Made by a program: the position numbers and the translations under genes. A stretch of DNA of 8,890 nucleotides from JBOGHU01 sp050742255 (GTDB taxonomy: Bacteria; Actinomycetota; Acidimicrobiia; Acidimicrobiales; CADCSY01). The stretch covers positions 1-8,890 of the forward strand of contig JBOGHU010000092.1 of NCBI GenBank assembly GCA_050742255.1. Direction: 5' to 3'. Shown here piece after piece: positions 1 through 6,400 of this stretch (the stretch's first letter is position 1; each line of letters opens with the position of its first letter). A model generated the notes under the pieces. That model had not been told where the DNA came from. It was given only the letters and a program-made list of their open reading frames with translations, and ran no database searches.

Positions 1-1472
1 CCAGGCCCCCCGTCGGGGGGGGAGGCGAGGCGGCGGCGGACCTGCCGTCGCAGCAGGGCCAGCTCGAGCCACGCCGCCAGGCCGGAGGCGAGGGCCAGCC
101 CGACCGCGCCGAGGCGGAGGGCGGCACCGGGATCGGCCCGCACCGCGGCGGGGAGCGGCACGAGGGGCGCCGGCAGGCCCTCGACCGTCACGCCCCCGAG
201 GCCGGCCCCGGCGAGGAGGATCCGGTCGAACTGGAGCATCAGCACCCAGCCGGCCACCGCGGTCAGCGCCACCCGGGCCGTGGCCACCACGGCCGGGGAC
301 CGGGTGTCGCCCAGGGCGTAGAGGGTGCTCTGGAGCAGGCGGCTGGCGGTGGTGGCCAGCAGGCCGGTGGTGAAGGCGGCGAGCGTGTACCACACCAGGC
401 GGGTCTCGTCGGCCCCGAAGCGCCCCGACTGCAGGAGGGTGGCCACCACCAGGTCGCCCAGCACCAGGTAGGCGACGACGACGCCCGCCACGAAGAAGGC
501 GACCCGGGACAGGCCCTGGTCCAGGCGGGCCTGCCACCGACCCAGGCTCTCACCACCGGCGGCGCCGATCCGGCTCAGCTCGGGCAGCTCAGCGGCGGCC
601 ACGCTCATGCCGAACAGGCTGACGGGCAGCAGGTAGAACACCAGTGCGTAGCCGAGGGCGGAGACCGCGCCCACGGCCAGCAGGCTGGCCAGGACCACGT
701 CCACGTAGGCGGAGAGCTGCACCGCGCCCCGGCCGGCGACGGCAGGGCCGAACCGGCGCACGACCGTCCGCACCCCCGGCAGGTCGGTGCGCAGGCTGAG
801 GCGGAGGGGGCGGGCGACGGCCCGCACCGCGGGGAGCTGCACGGCCAGCTGGAGGACACCGCCGGCGAAGGCGCCCCACGCCAGACCCACCGCCACCGAG
901 GATTGGGCGAGGTCGCGCATGCCGAGGGCCACCAGCACCGCGATCTGGGCCGCGTTCCACAGCACGGGGGCCACGTAGGAGAGGAAGAAGCGCCGATGGC
1001 TGTTGAGGACCCCGAGGCACCACGCCGACAGCACCAGCACGCCCACCCCTGGCGTGAGGATCCGGACCAGGGTGACGGTCAGGTCCCGTCGTTCGCCGGT
1101 GAAGCCGGGTGCCAGCAGGGCGGTGAGCGGATCGGCCAGCACCACGCCCACGCCCACCAGGAGCCCGGCGACGGCGGCGAGCAGGCCGGCCACGGCGCCG
1201 GCCACCCGACCGGCCTCGTCCTCTCTCCCCTCGTCGAGGAGGCGGGCGTAGACGGGGATGAACGACGCCGACAGCACCCCCTCGCCCAGCAGGTTCTGGA
1301 GCAGGTTGGGGATCCGCGCCGCGGTCCGGAAGGCGTCGACGGCCACACCAACGCCCAGCACCGAGGCGATCACGCGCTCTCGCAGCAGCCCGGCCAGTCG
1401 GCTGAGGAGGATGCCAGCCGCCACCGTCGCCGACGAGCGCCGGGAGGAGGGTGTGGTCGGGGCCGGTCTCAT
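1..1472 (-). CDS. murJ: Lipid II flippase MurJ (MviN family), 3' end outside window
   Basis: This is an integral membrane protein of the MurJ/MviN family (MOP superfamily), which moves lipid II across the cytoplasmic membrane for peptidoglycan synthesis. About 490 codons are visible with no stop before the window edge. Family members run near 500-550 residues, so probably only the extreme C-terminus is missing. The N-terminus carries the signature: SRLAGLLRE at 24-32, DAF at 46-48, RIPNLLQNLLGEGVLSASF at about 53-71. By alignment from memory with E. coli MurJ, R25, R31 and D46 match the cavity residues R18, R24 and D39, while the R52 position is Q59. Many hydrophobic helices follow, consistent with a 14-helix flippase. 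The ATG at 1472-1470 overlaps the TGA of the DUF6049 gene (ATGA). No Shine-Dalgarno sequence is evident, so termination-reinitiation coupling is inferred. The murJ-DUF6049 pairing matches Rv3910-Rv3909 in M. tuberculosis. Confidence 0.93.
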   Translation of the reverse strand, partial: MRPAPTTPSSRRSSATVAAGILLSRLAGLLRERVIASVLGVGVAVDAFRTAARIPNLLQNLLGEGVLSASFIPVYARLLDEGREDEAGRVAGAVAGLLAAVAGLLVGVGVVLADPLTALLAPGFTGERRDLTVTLVRILTPGVGVLVLSAWCLGVLNSHRRFFLSYVAPVLWNAAQIAVLVALGMRDLAQSSVAVGLAWGAFAGGVLQLAVQLPAVRAVARPLRLSLRTDLPGVRTVVRRFGPAVAGRGAVQLSAYVDVVLASLLAVGAVSALGYALVFYLLPVSLFGMSVAAAELPELSRIGAAGGESLGRWQARLDQGLSRVAFFVAGVVVAYLVLGDLVVATLLQSGRFGADETRLVWYTLAAFTTGLLATTASRLLQSTLYALGDTRSPAVVATARVALTAVAGWVLMLQFDRILLAGAGLGGVTVEGLPAPLVPLPAAVRADPGAALRLGAVGLALASGLAAWLELALLRRQVRRRLASPPDGGP

Positions 1473-3487
1473 GGGCTGGTGCGGGCCACCAGCCGTCGGT
1501 CGCGCCGGAGCGTGCGCCGGTGTCGGGCCCACCACCAGAGGAGGAACGCCAGGGCCCCCACCGAGAGCACGATGCCCACGCCCGAGGCGGCGATGGAGCG
1601 GACGGTCAGCCGGCCGGTGCCCACCTGGAGGTTGCCGTCGGGGGAGGAGGCGGTGATGCGGAGGGGGAAGGCGCCCGACGTGCGGGCCCGCACCCGGACC
1701 GTCAATGCCGTGTTCTCCTGGTGCAGCGTGCGCCGGAGGGCCTGGCGACCCGTCGACGTCGGCTGGCCGTCGAGGAGCTCGAGCTTGTCGCTCTGCAGCG
1801 TGAGCAAGATCGTCACCGGGAAGGGGTTGCGGTTGACCAGGGTGAGGGGGATCGTCCCCTCCCGTGCGGTCAGCCGGTAGCTGCCCTTGGCGACCACCTC
1901 GACGTTGGCCAGCCACTGGCCGACGAGGGCCCCCAGCCCGTCGAGGTAGCTTCGACGACGGCCGGAGTCGAGGGTGCCCGCCTCGGCCACCAACAGCAGC
2001 CTCTCGAGCAGGTCGAGCTGGGCCAGCTCGGGGTCGACCATGGTGGCGAAGCTGCGCAGGGAGGCCCTGGCCTCGTCGAGCTGGCGCCGGGAGATGCCCG
2101 GGTCGGACCGGGAGCCGTCGGTGAGGCGGCGGACCAAGGGGTCGCCCCGCTCCTCCTCCACCACCACCCGCTCGAAGAGCTGGTCGGCGGTCATGGGGTC
2201 GAGGAGGGGGCTGGCGGCCAGGGCGGGCAGGACCACGTTGAGGAAGGTGGCCGAGGGCTGCCAGCCGGGGGGCGGGCGCACGACCACCCCCCGGGTCGAG
2301 CGGCCGGGCGCGTCGTAGAACAGCACGGCCAGGTCGGCGAGGAGCTGGTGGGCGGCCAGCACGGGATCGTCGCCGTTGCGGAAGTGGGCGGTCAACCCCT
2401 CGTCGACGGCGAGGGCCTCGACCCGTCCGGCCGGGCTCTCGAGGGCGAAGGGCCCGGTCAGGGTGAGGCGCCGGTCGAGCGGCGCCAGCTCCGGCTCGGG
2501 CAGGATCAGGCGCCGGACGCCCAGGGCCCGCAGCCGGCCCAGCGTGGCGTGGTCGAGGTCCCCGTCGGTGGAGAGGGTCGTGGGATCGGGGGGGACGCCG
2601 AGGAGGGTGGCGACGGTCTCGATGCCCCGGCGTCGCTGGAGGGCGATGTCGGCGCCGAGCCCGGCGGCGACGAGCGAGTCGAGGTCGACGTCGACGTAGG
2701 GCCCGGCGGTCACCTGGCGGCCCTCGAGGGCGCCGGCGACGGTGGCCAGGATCCCAGGCCCGGCGGCGGCCAGGGCGTCGAGGGTCTCGGGCCCGGGCAC
2801 GACGGTGAGGGGGAGGTCGGTGCCCGCCAGCGCCGACCCGATGGTGCCGAGGTCGGCACGTTCCCGCTCGGCCAGGACGACCCGTCCGTCGGGCCCCAGC
2901 GCCGGCGGGCTGGCGAGGGGCTGGGCCCAGGCCACGGCCAGGCGGGTCGCCTCGCCGTCGTCGGGCAGGCGCACCAGGTGGGTGACAAAGCCGTCGACCC
3001 TGGGGCCCTGGCGGAGGCGGAGCCCCACCTCCACCGGGTACACGCCCGGGCCGAGGCGGGGAAGGCTGGCGGGCTCGGGGGGGGCGTCGGGCCGGTACAG
3101 GGGCAGGGACATCGACACGGCGCCGCCCGGGTCGAAGACCAGGGTGGTGAGCGGTGTCGTCGTCTCGAAGACGGCGTCTCCCAGCAACCGGCCCTCCAGG
3201 GTGCGCTGGAACTGGGAGCGGGACCTGATCGCCTGGCGGACCGTGACCGCCACCTCGAGGTTCTCGGGCCGGCGGACCTCGGCCACGTCGAGGCGGAGGT
3301 CGAAGGTGCCGCCCGGGGGCACCCAGGGGGACTGCGAGGCCAGCGATATCCGACCGGCCGGCGCCAGCTGGGGCGCCTGGACACCGGCGAGGGCACCGGG
3401 CCCCGCCGCTCCGACCAACCCGCTCACGCCCACCACCAGGGCCAAGAGCCGAGCAGGTCCGGCGCCGGGCCGGCGGCGCCGGCTCAC
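1469..3487 (-). CDS. DUF6049 family membrane-anchored exported protein
   Basis: This is a 672-residue protein that I assign to the DUF6049 family (M. tuberculosis Rv3909-like) from gene neighbourhood and architecture. A basic N-terminus (RRRR at 3-6) leads into a hydrophobic signal sequence to about residue 36. A long, mostly soluble region of about 590 residues follows. A single hydrophobic helix lies at about 633-653, ending in three tryptophans, and is followed by an Arg-rich tail. The predicted topology is a large extracytoplasmic domain held by one C-terminal membrane helix with a short cytoplasmic tail. The first ~150 residues and the segment before the helix look beta-rich. No catalytic motif is obvious, and the molecular function is unknown. 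The GTG start (3487-3485) overlaps the GNAT stop (GTGA), and its own stop overlaps the murJ start (ATGA), so the three proteins are probably made together. A role alongside MurJ in envelope assembly is inferred. Confidence 0.87.
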   Translation of the reverse strand: MSRRRRPGAGPARLLALVVGVSGLVGAAGPGALAGVQAPQLAPAGRISLASQSPWVPPGGTFDLRLDVAEVRRPENLEVAVTVRQAIRSRSQFQRTLEGRLLGDAVFETTTPLTTLVFDPGGAVSMSLPLYRPDAPPEPASLPRLGPGVYPVEVGLRLRQGPRVDGFVTHLVRLPDDGEATRLAVAWAQPLASPPALGPDGRVVLAERERADLGTIGSALAGTDLPLTVVPGPETLDALAAAGPGILATVAGALEGRQVTAGPYVDVDLDSLVAAGLGADIALQRRRGIETVATLLGVPPDPTTLSTDGDLDHATLGRLRALGVRRLILPEPELAPLDRRLTLTGPFALESPAGRVEALAVDEGLTAHFRNGDDPVLAAHQLLADLAVLFYDAPGRSTRGVVVRPPPGWQPSATFLNVVLPALAASPLLDPMTADQLFERVVVEEERGDPLVRRLTDGSRSDPGISRRQLDEARASLRSFATMVDPELAQLDLLERLLLVAEAGTLDSGRRRSYLDGLGALVGQWLANVEVVAKGSYRLTAREGTIPLTLVNRNPFPVTILLTLQSDKLELLDGQPTSTGRQALRRTLHQENTALTVRVRARTSGAFPLRITASSPDGNLQVGTGRLTVRSIAASGVGIVLSVGALAFLLWWWARHRRTLRRDRRLVARTSP

Positions 3488-4209
3488 CGGGCCCGCTGGC
3501 GGTCATCGAGACGACTGGTGAGGACCGCCAGGCGAGCGGGGTGGAGCCGGAACCCGACGCCACGGTAGAGGCGGAGCGCTCGCTCGTTGGCGAGCTGGGT
3601 GTTCACCATGGCTCGCTCCGTGCCGTGCCGTCGCATCCACCGCAGGGCGTCGATCACCAGCGCCCGTCCCACGCCGCGCCCCGACAGGGCGGGGTCGACG
3701 GCGAGGCGCTGGAGGTACCCGCGTCGCCCGGCCCGCCCGGAGATGGCGTAGGCGACGACCCGGGTCGGGGTGGCCACCCGGAACCGGGCGGCGGGGGTGG
3801 AGGTGAGGGCGGTGGCGAACCCCAGCTCGTCCAGGCGCCAGAACGCGGAGAAGGCGAGGGCGTCGACCGCCAGCGCAGCCCGGCGGTCCCGCCGGGCGCC
3901 CCGTCGGGTCATCACCGCCGGGGGGTCGGGGATCGTCGCCAGGTCGTGGACGAGGACGTGGAGCTCCTCCCGCACCGTGAAGCCGGCGTCGAGGAAGCCC
4001 TGTCGCTCCACGACGTCGAGAGGGTCGGTGACGGCCGTGATGAAGCCCCGCTCGGCCAGGGTGCGGCAGCAACGCCTGACGGTCTCGGGGGCGGGGCCGG
4101 GCGCGCCGGGCACCGCGGTCAGGTGGGCCACATCGGCATCGCCGCGCCAGGGTCGGAAGCGGAGCCGGTCCCGGTACCGACCCGCCCCCACGGCCTCCAG
4201 CCCGCGCAC
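3484..4209 (-). CDS. GNAT family N-acetyltransferase, two-lobed
   Basis: This 241-residue protein has a clear C-terminal GNAT acetyltransferase domain. Motif A, the acetyl-CoA pyrophosphate-binding loop, is at about 166-184 (LQRLAVDPALSGRGVGRAL). Motif B is at about 202-221, with N208 and the LYRGVGF ending. The N-terminal ~95 residues look like a second, degenerate GNAT lobe that has lost its acetyl-CoA loop: the segment at 69-88 (RQGFLDAGFTVREELHVLVH) resembles the end of a GNAT fold. The acceptor (protein, small molecule or antibiotic) cannot be read from the sequence. It is first in the operon with DUF6049 and murJ and overlaps the next gene by 4 bases. The GTG start at 4209-4207 is chosen because a -10-like TAGCCT lies six bases upstream, suggesting a leaderless mRNA. 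In M. tuberculosis the gene at the equivalent site is a NUDIX hydrolase (mutT4), so this neighbour differs. Confidence 0.88.
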   Translation of the reverse strand: MRGLEAVGAGRYRDRLRFRPWRGDADVAHLTAVPGAPGPAPETVRRCCRTLAERGFITAVTDPLDVVERQGFLDAGFTVREELHVLVHDLATIPDPPAVMTRRGARRDRRAALAVDALAFSAFWRLDELGFATALTSTPAARFRVATPTRVVAYAISGRAGRRGYLQRLAVDPALSGRGVGRALVIDALRWMRRHGTERAMVNTQLANERALRLYRGVGFRLHPARLAVLTSRLDDRQRAR

Positions 4210-4215
4210 GGGGGA

Positions 4216-4221
4216 AGGCTA
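4216..4221 (-). promoter_or_regulatory. -10 element for the GNAT-DUF6049-murJ operon (leaderless)
   Basis: Read on the minus strand, these bases are TAGCCT, matching the actinobacterial -10 consensus TANNNT. Exactly six bases separate it from the GTG start, so transcription would begin at or next to the start codon and the mRNA would lack a 5' leader. There is no Shine-Dalgarno sequence. No good -35 is seen at 17-18 bp spacing (about 4239-4245). Confidence 0.6.
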
Positions 4222-4253
4222 TCGACCGGGGGAGGTGGGCTGGTGCCGGCCGG

Positions 4254-4259
4254 TACCCT
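4254..4259 (+). promoter_or_regulatory. -10 element for the CCA nucleotidyltransferase gene (leaderless)
   Basis: TACCCT matches TANNNT and ends six bases before the ATG at 4266, the same geometry as the divergent gene on the other strand. This implies a leaderless transcript. The expected -35 position (about 4230-4236) is GGGAGGT-like and not a recognisable consensus. The two opposed -10 elements are only 32 bp apart, so polymerase binding at one probably excludes the other. Confidence 0.6.
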
Positions 4260-4265
4260 GGCCGG

Positions 4266-5648
4266 ATGGTCCCCGAGCGGCTGGGCGCGGTGCTGGACGA
4301 GGTCCGCCCCCTGGCCGAGCGCTTCGGGTCGGCGGGCCGGCGGCTGTACCTGGTGGGGGGGACGGTCCGGGACCTCCTTCTGGGACGGGACCTGGCGGCG
4401 ATCGACTTCGACCTGACCACCGATGCCCGCCCCGACGAGATCGAGGCCGTGGTCCGCCCCTGGGCGGACGCCGTGTGGCTCCAGGGCAAGGGGTTCGGGA
4501 CGGTGGGTTGCCGCCGGGAGGGGCGGCGCTTCGAGATCACCACGCACCGGGCCGACTCCTACTCGCCTGACTCCCGGAAGCCCGACGTCCGCTTCGCCGA
4601 CGCGGTGGAGCCCGACCTGTCCCGCCGGGACTTCACCGTCAACGCCATGGCGCTGTCCCTTCCCGACCCCCTGCTGGTCGACCCCTTCGACGGGGCTGCC
4701 GACCTGGCCGCCCACCGCCTGCGCACGCCCCTGGCTCCCGAGACGTCCTTCACCGACGATCCGCTCCGCATGCTGCGGGCGGCCCGCTTCATCGCCGGGT
4801 ACCGGCTCGAGCCCGACCCCGAGCTGGTGGCGGCCACCCGGAGGCTCCACGACCGTCTGGAGATCGTCTCGGCCGAGCGGGTGCGCGACGAGCTGGACCG
4901 CCTCCTGGTCGTGGACCGCCCCGCCGCCGGCCTGTGGTTCCTGGTCGACACCGGAGTCGCGGGTGAGGTCGTGCCGGAGCTGGTCGCCCTGGCCCTGGAG
5001 CAGGACCCCGTCCACCGCCACAAGGACGTCCTGGCCCACACCATCGCCGTGGTCGACAAGACGCGGCCCGAGCGCCTCGTCCGCCTGGCCGCCCTCTTCC
5101 ACGACGTGGGCAAGCCCAAGACCCGGTCCTTCGGGCCGGGCGGGAAGGTCACGTTCCACCACCACGACGTGGTGGGCGCCCGGCTGACCCGCGAGCGCAT
5201 GCAGGCGCTGCGCTACTCCGCTGCCGACATCGAGGCGGTCGGCCACCTGGTCGAGCTCCACCTGCGGTTCCACACCTACAAGATGGGCTGGACCGACAGC
5301 GCCGTGCGCCGCTACGTCCGTGACGCCGGAGGGTGGCTGGCCGAGCTCAACGAGCTGACGCGCTGCGACTGCACGACCCGCAACCCCCGCAGGGCGGCGG
5401 CGCTGGCCCGGCGCATGGACGAGCTGGAGGCCCGCATCGAGGAGCTGGCGGCGGCCGAGGAGCTGGGCCGGATCCGGCCCGACCTCGACGGCCACCAGGT
5501 CATGGAGCAGCTCGGCATCGGTCCCGGCCCGACCGTGGGAGAGGCGCTGGCCTTCCTCCTGGAGCTGCGCCTCGAGGAGGGCCCGCTCGGCCAGGACGAT
5601 GCTCGCCGCCGGCTCGACGCCTGGTGGTCGGCGAGGGCCGGGGACTGA
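4266..5648 (+). CDS. cca: CCA tRNA nucleotidyltransferase (poly(A) polymerase family, HD domain)
   Basis: This 460-residue class II nucleotidyltransferase builds or repairs the 3' CCA of tRNAs using CTP and ATP. The nucleotidyltransferase head has LVGGTVRDLLLG at 29-40, with the GG at 31-32, and the metal-binding pair D47 and D49 in IDFDLTTD. The RRDFTVNA motif is at 120-127, and the nucleotide-selecting DPLRMLRAARF helix is at 165-175. A C-terminal HD domain follows, with H279-D280 in HDVGKPKT and a further histidine cluster in about the next 25 residues; such domains in bacterial homologues can have metal-dependent phosphohydrolase activity. Length is normal for actinobacterial members (often annotated pcnA). 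The ATG at 4266 is supported by a -10 motif six bases upstream. It is divergent from the GNAT-murJ operon, as pcnA is from the Rv3908-3910 block in M. tuberculosis. An EEP gene follows immediately. Confidence 0.96.
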   Translation: MVPERLGAVLDEVRPLAERFGSAGRRLYLVGGTVRDLLLGRDLAAIDFDLTTDARPDEIEAVVRPWADAVWLQGKGFGTVGCRREGRRFEITTHRADSYSPDSRKPDVRFADAVEPDLSRRDFTVNAMALSLPDPLLVDPFDGAADLAAHRLRTPLAPETSFTDDPLRMLRAARFIAGYRLEPDPELVAATRRLHDRLEIVSAERVRDELDRLLVVDRPAAGLWFLVDTGVAGEVVPELVALALEQDPVHRHKDVLAHTIAVVDKTRPERLVRLAALFHDVGKPKTRSFGPGGKVTFHHHDVVGARLTRERMQALRYSAADIEAVGHLVELHLRFHTYKMGWTDSAVRRYVRDAGGWLAELNELTRCDCTTRNPRRAAALARRMDELEARIEELAAAEELGRIRPDLDGHQVMEQLGIGPGPTVGEALAFLLELRLEEGPLGQDDARRRLDAWWSARAGD

Positions 5649-5662
5649 GCCTCGACACCACC

Positions 5663-6349
5663 GTGCGCCTGGTGACCTTCAACATCCAGCACGGTCGAGG
5701 GCCATGGGGCCGGGTGGACGTGGTCGAGCTGGGCCGGGAGTGCGCCCGGTTGGCGCCCGACGTGCTCGGGCTCCAAGAGGTCGACGCGGGCATGGCCCGC
5801 TCCCACCGGGCCGACCTGGCCGCCGAGGCCGGGCGGGCGGCGGGGATGGCGGTCGCGTTCGGCCCGGCGTGCTCCTTCCCCGACGGGGGCCGGTACGGCA
5901 ACGCCCTGCTGGTCCGGGGGTCGCTGGAGGACGTCGAGGTGACCGGCCTCCCTCGCCGGTCCCGGGGCGAGGCCCGGGCCGCGGTGGTGGCGGTGGCGGT
6001 GGTCGGTGGGCACCGGATGTCGGTGGCGGTCTGCCACCTGGGCGTGGACCCCCGCGAGGCGACCGAGCAGCTGGCGGCGGTGCTCGATCTCCTGGCGGCG
6101 CGCCCGGCCCCCCGTGCCCTGCTGGGGGACCTCAACCTGGCGCCCTGTCGGGTGGCGCCGTTGGTGGGAGAGGCGGGGTTGGGGCTGGCTGGTGGCCCGC
6201 CCACGTTCCCCTCCCTGTTCCCGGTGCGCCGCATCGACCACGTGGCCGGGGCCGGGCTCACGTTCACCGCCACGGCGGCGCCCCGGTCGTCGGTGAGCGA
6301 CCACCGGCCGCTGGTGGTCGAGGCGGCCCCGTGCGAGGGGGAGGGATGA
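5663..6349 (+). CDS. Endonuclease/exonuclease/phosphatase (EEP) family protein
   Basis: A 228-residue protein with the complete DNase I-like EEP signature. N7 lies in LVTFNIQHG, the metal ligand E39 in LGLQEVD, YGN is at 78-80, H125 is in VCHLG, D156 and N158 are in GDLNLAP, D192-H193 in RIDHV, and S212-D213-H214 in SDHRP. All catalytic positions are present, so it should be an active metal-dependent phosphodiesterase or phosphatase. The substrate (nucleic acid, phosphoinositide or other phosphoester) cannot be told. There is no signal peptide, so it is probably cytoplasmic. It begins 14 bases after the upstream stop and is likely co-transcribed with the CCA enzyme. GTG 5663 puts the first beta strand right at the N-terminus, as usual for the fold. 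The in-frame GTG at 5624 would add 13 residues and overlap the upstream gene. Neither start has a strong Shine-Dalgarno sequence, so the start is uncertain. Confidence 0.88.
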   Translation: MRLVTFNIQHGRGPWGRVDVVELGRECARLAPDVLGLQEVDAGMARSHRADLAAEAGRAAGMAVAFGPACSFPDGGRYGNALLVRGSLEDVEVTGLPRRSRGEARAAVVAVAVVGGHRMSVAVCHLGVDPREATEQLAAVLDLLAARPAPRALLGDLNLAPCRVAPLVGEAGLGLAGGPPTFPSLFPVRRIDHVAGAGLTFTATAAPRSSVSDHRPLVVEAAPCEGEG

Positions 6350-6360
6350 GCGGGGCGTCC

Positions 6361-6387
6361 GGGCGCGGGGGCCTCACCCCGGCGCCC
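6361..6387. terminator. Hairpin between convergent genes, probable bidirectional terminator
   Basis: A near-perfect inverted repeat: GGGCGCGGGG at 6361-6370 pairs with CCCC at 6377-6380 and GCGCCC at 6382-6387. The loop is six bases (6371-6376) with one bulged G at 6381, giving a 10-bp all-G/C stem. It sits in the 51-bp gap between the EEP stop and the ino1 stop, where both transcripts must end. No T-tract follows on either strand, so it is an atypical terminator, though this is common in high-GC actinobacteria. Confidence 0.6.
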
Positions 6388-6400
6388 TCGTGACTGGCGA

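Noticed and set aside
1451..3568. 705-codon open frame on the plus strand opposite DUF6049
   Set aside because: It is an antisense shadow created by high GC: composition is Gly/Glu/Gln/Arg-biased with no domain, while the opposite strand has a signal peptide, an anchor helix and coupled starts.
4119..5495. 458-codon minus-strand frame opposite the CCA enzyme
   Set aside because: The plus strand encodes all nucleotidyltransferase and HD motifs. The antisense frame is low-complexity Gly/Gln/Val/His sequence with no family features.
5312..6304. 330-codon minus-strand frame opposite the EEP gene
   Set aside because: The EEP catalytic residues are all on the plus strand. The antisense frame is Arg/His/Gln-rich without domains.
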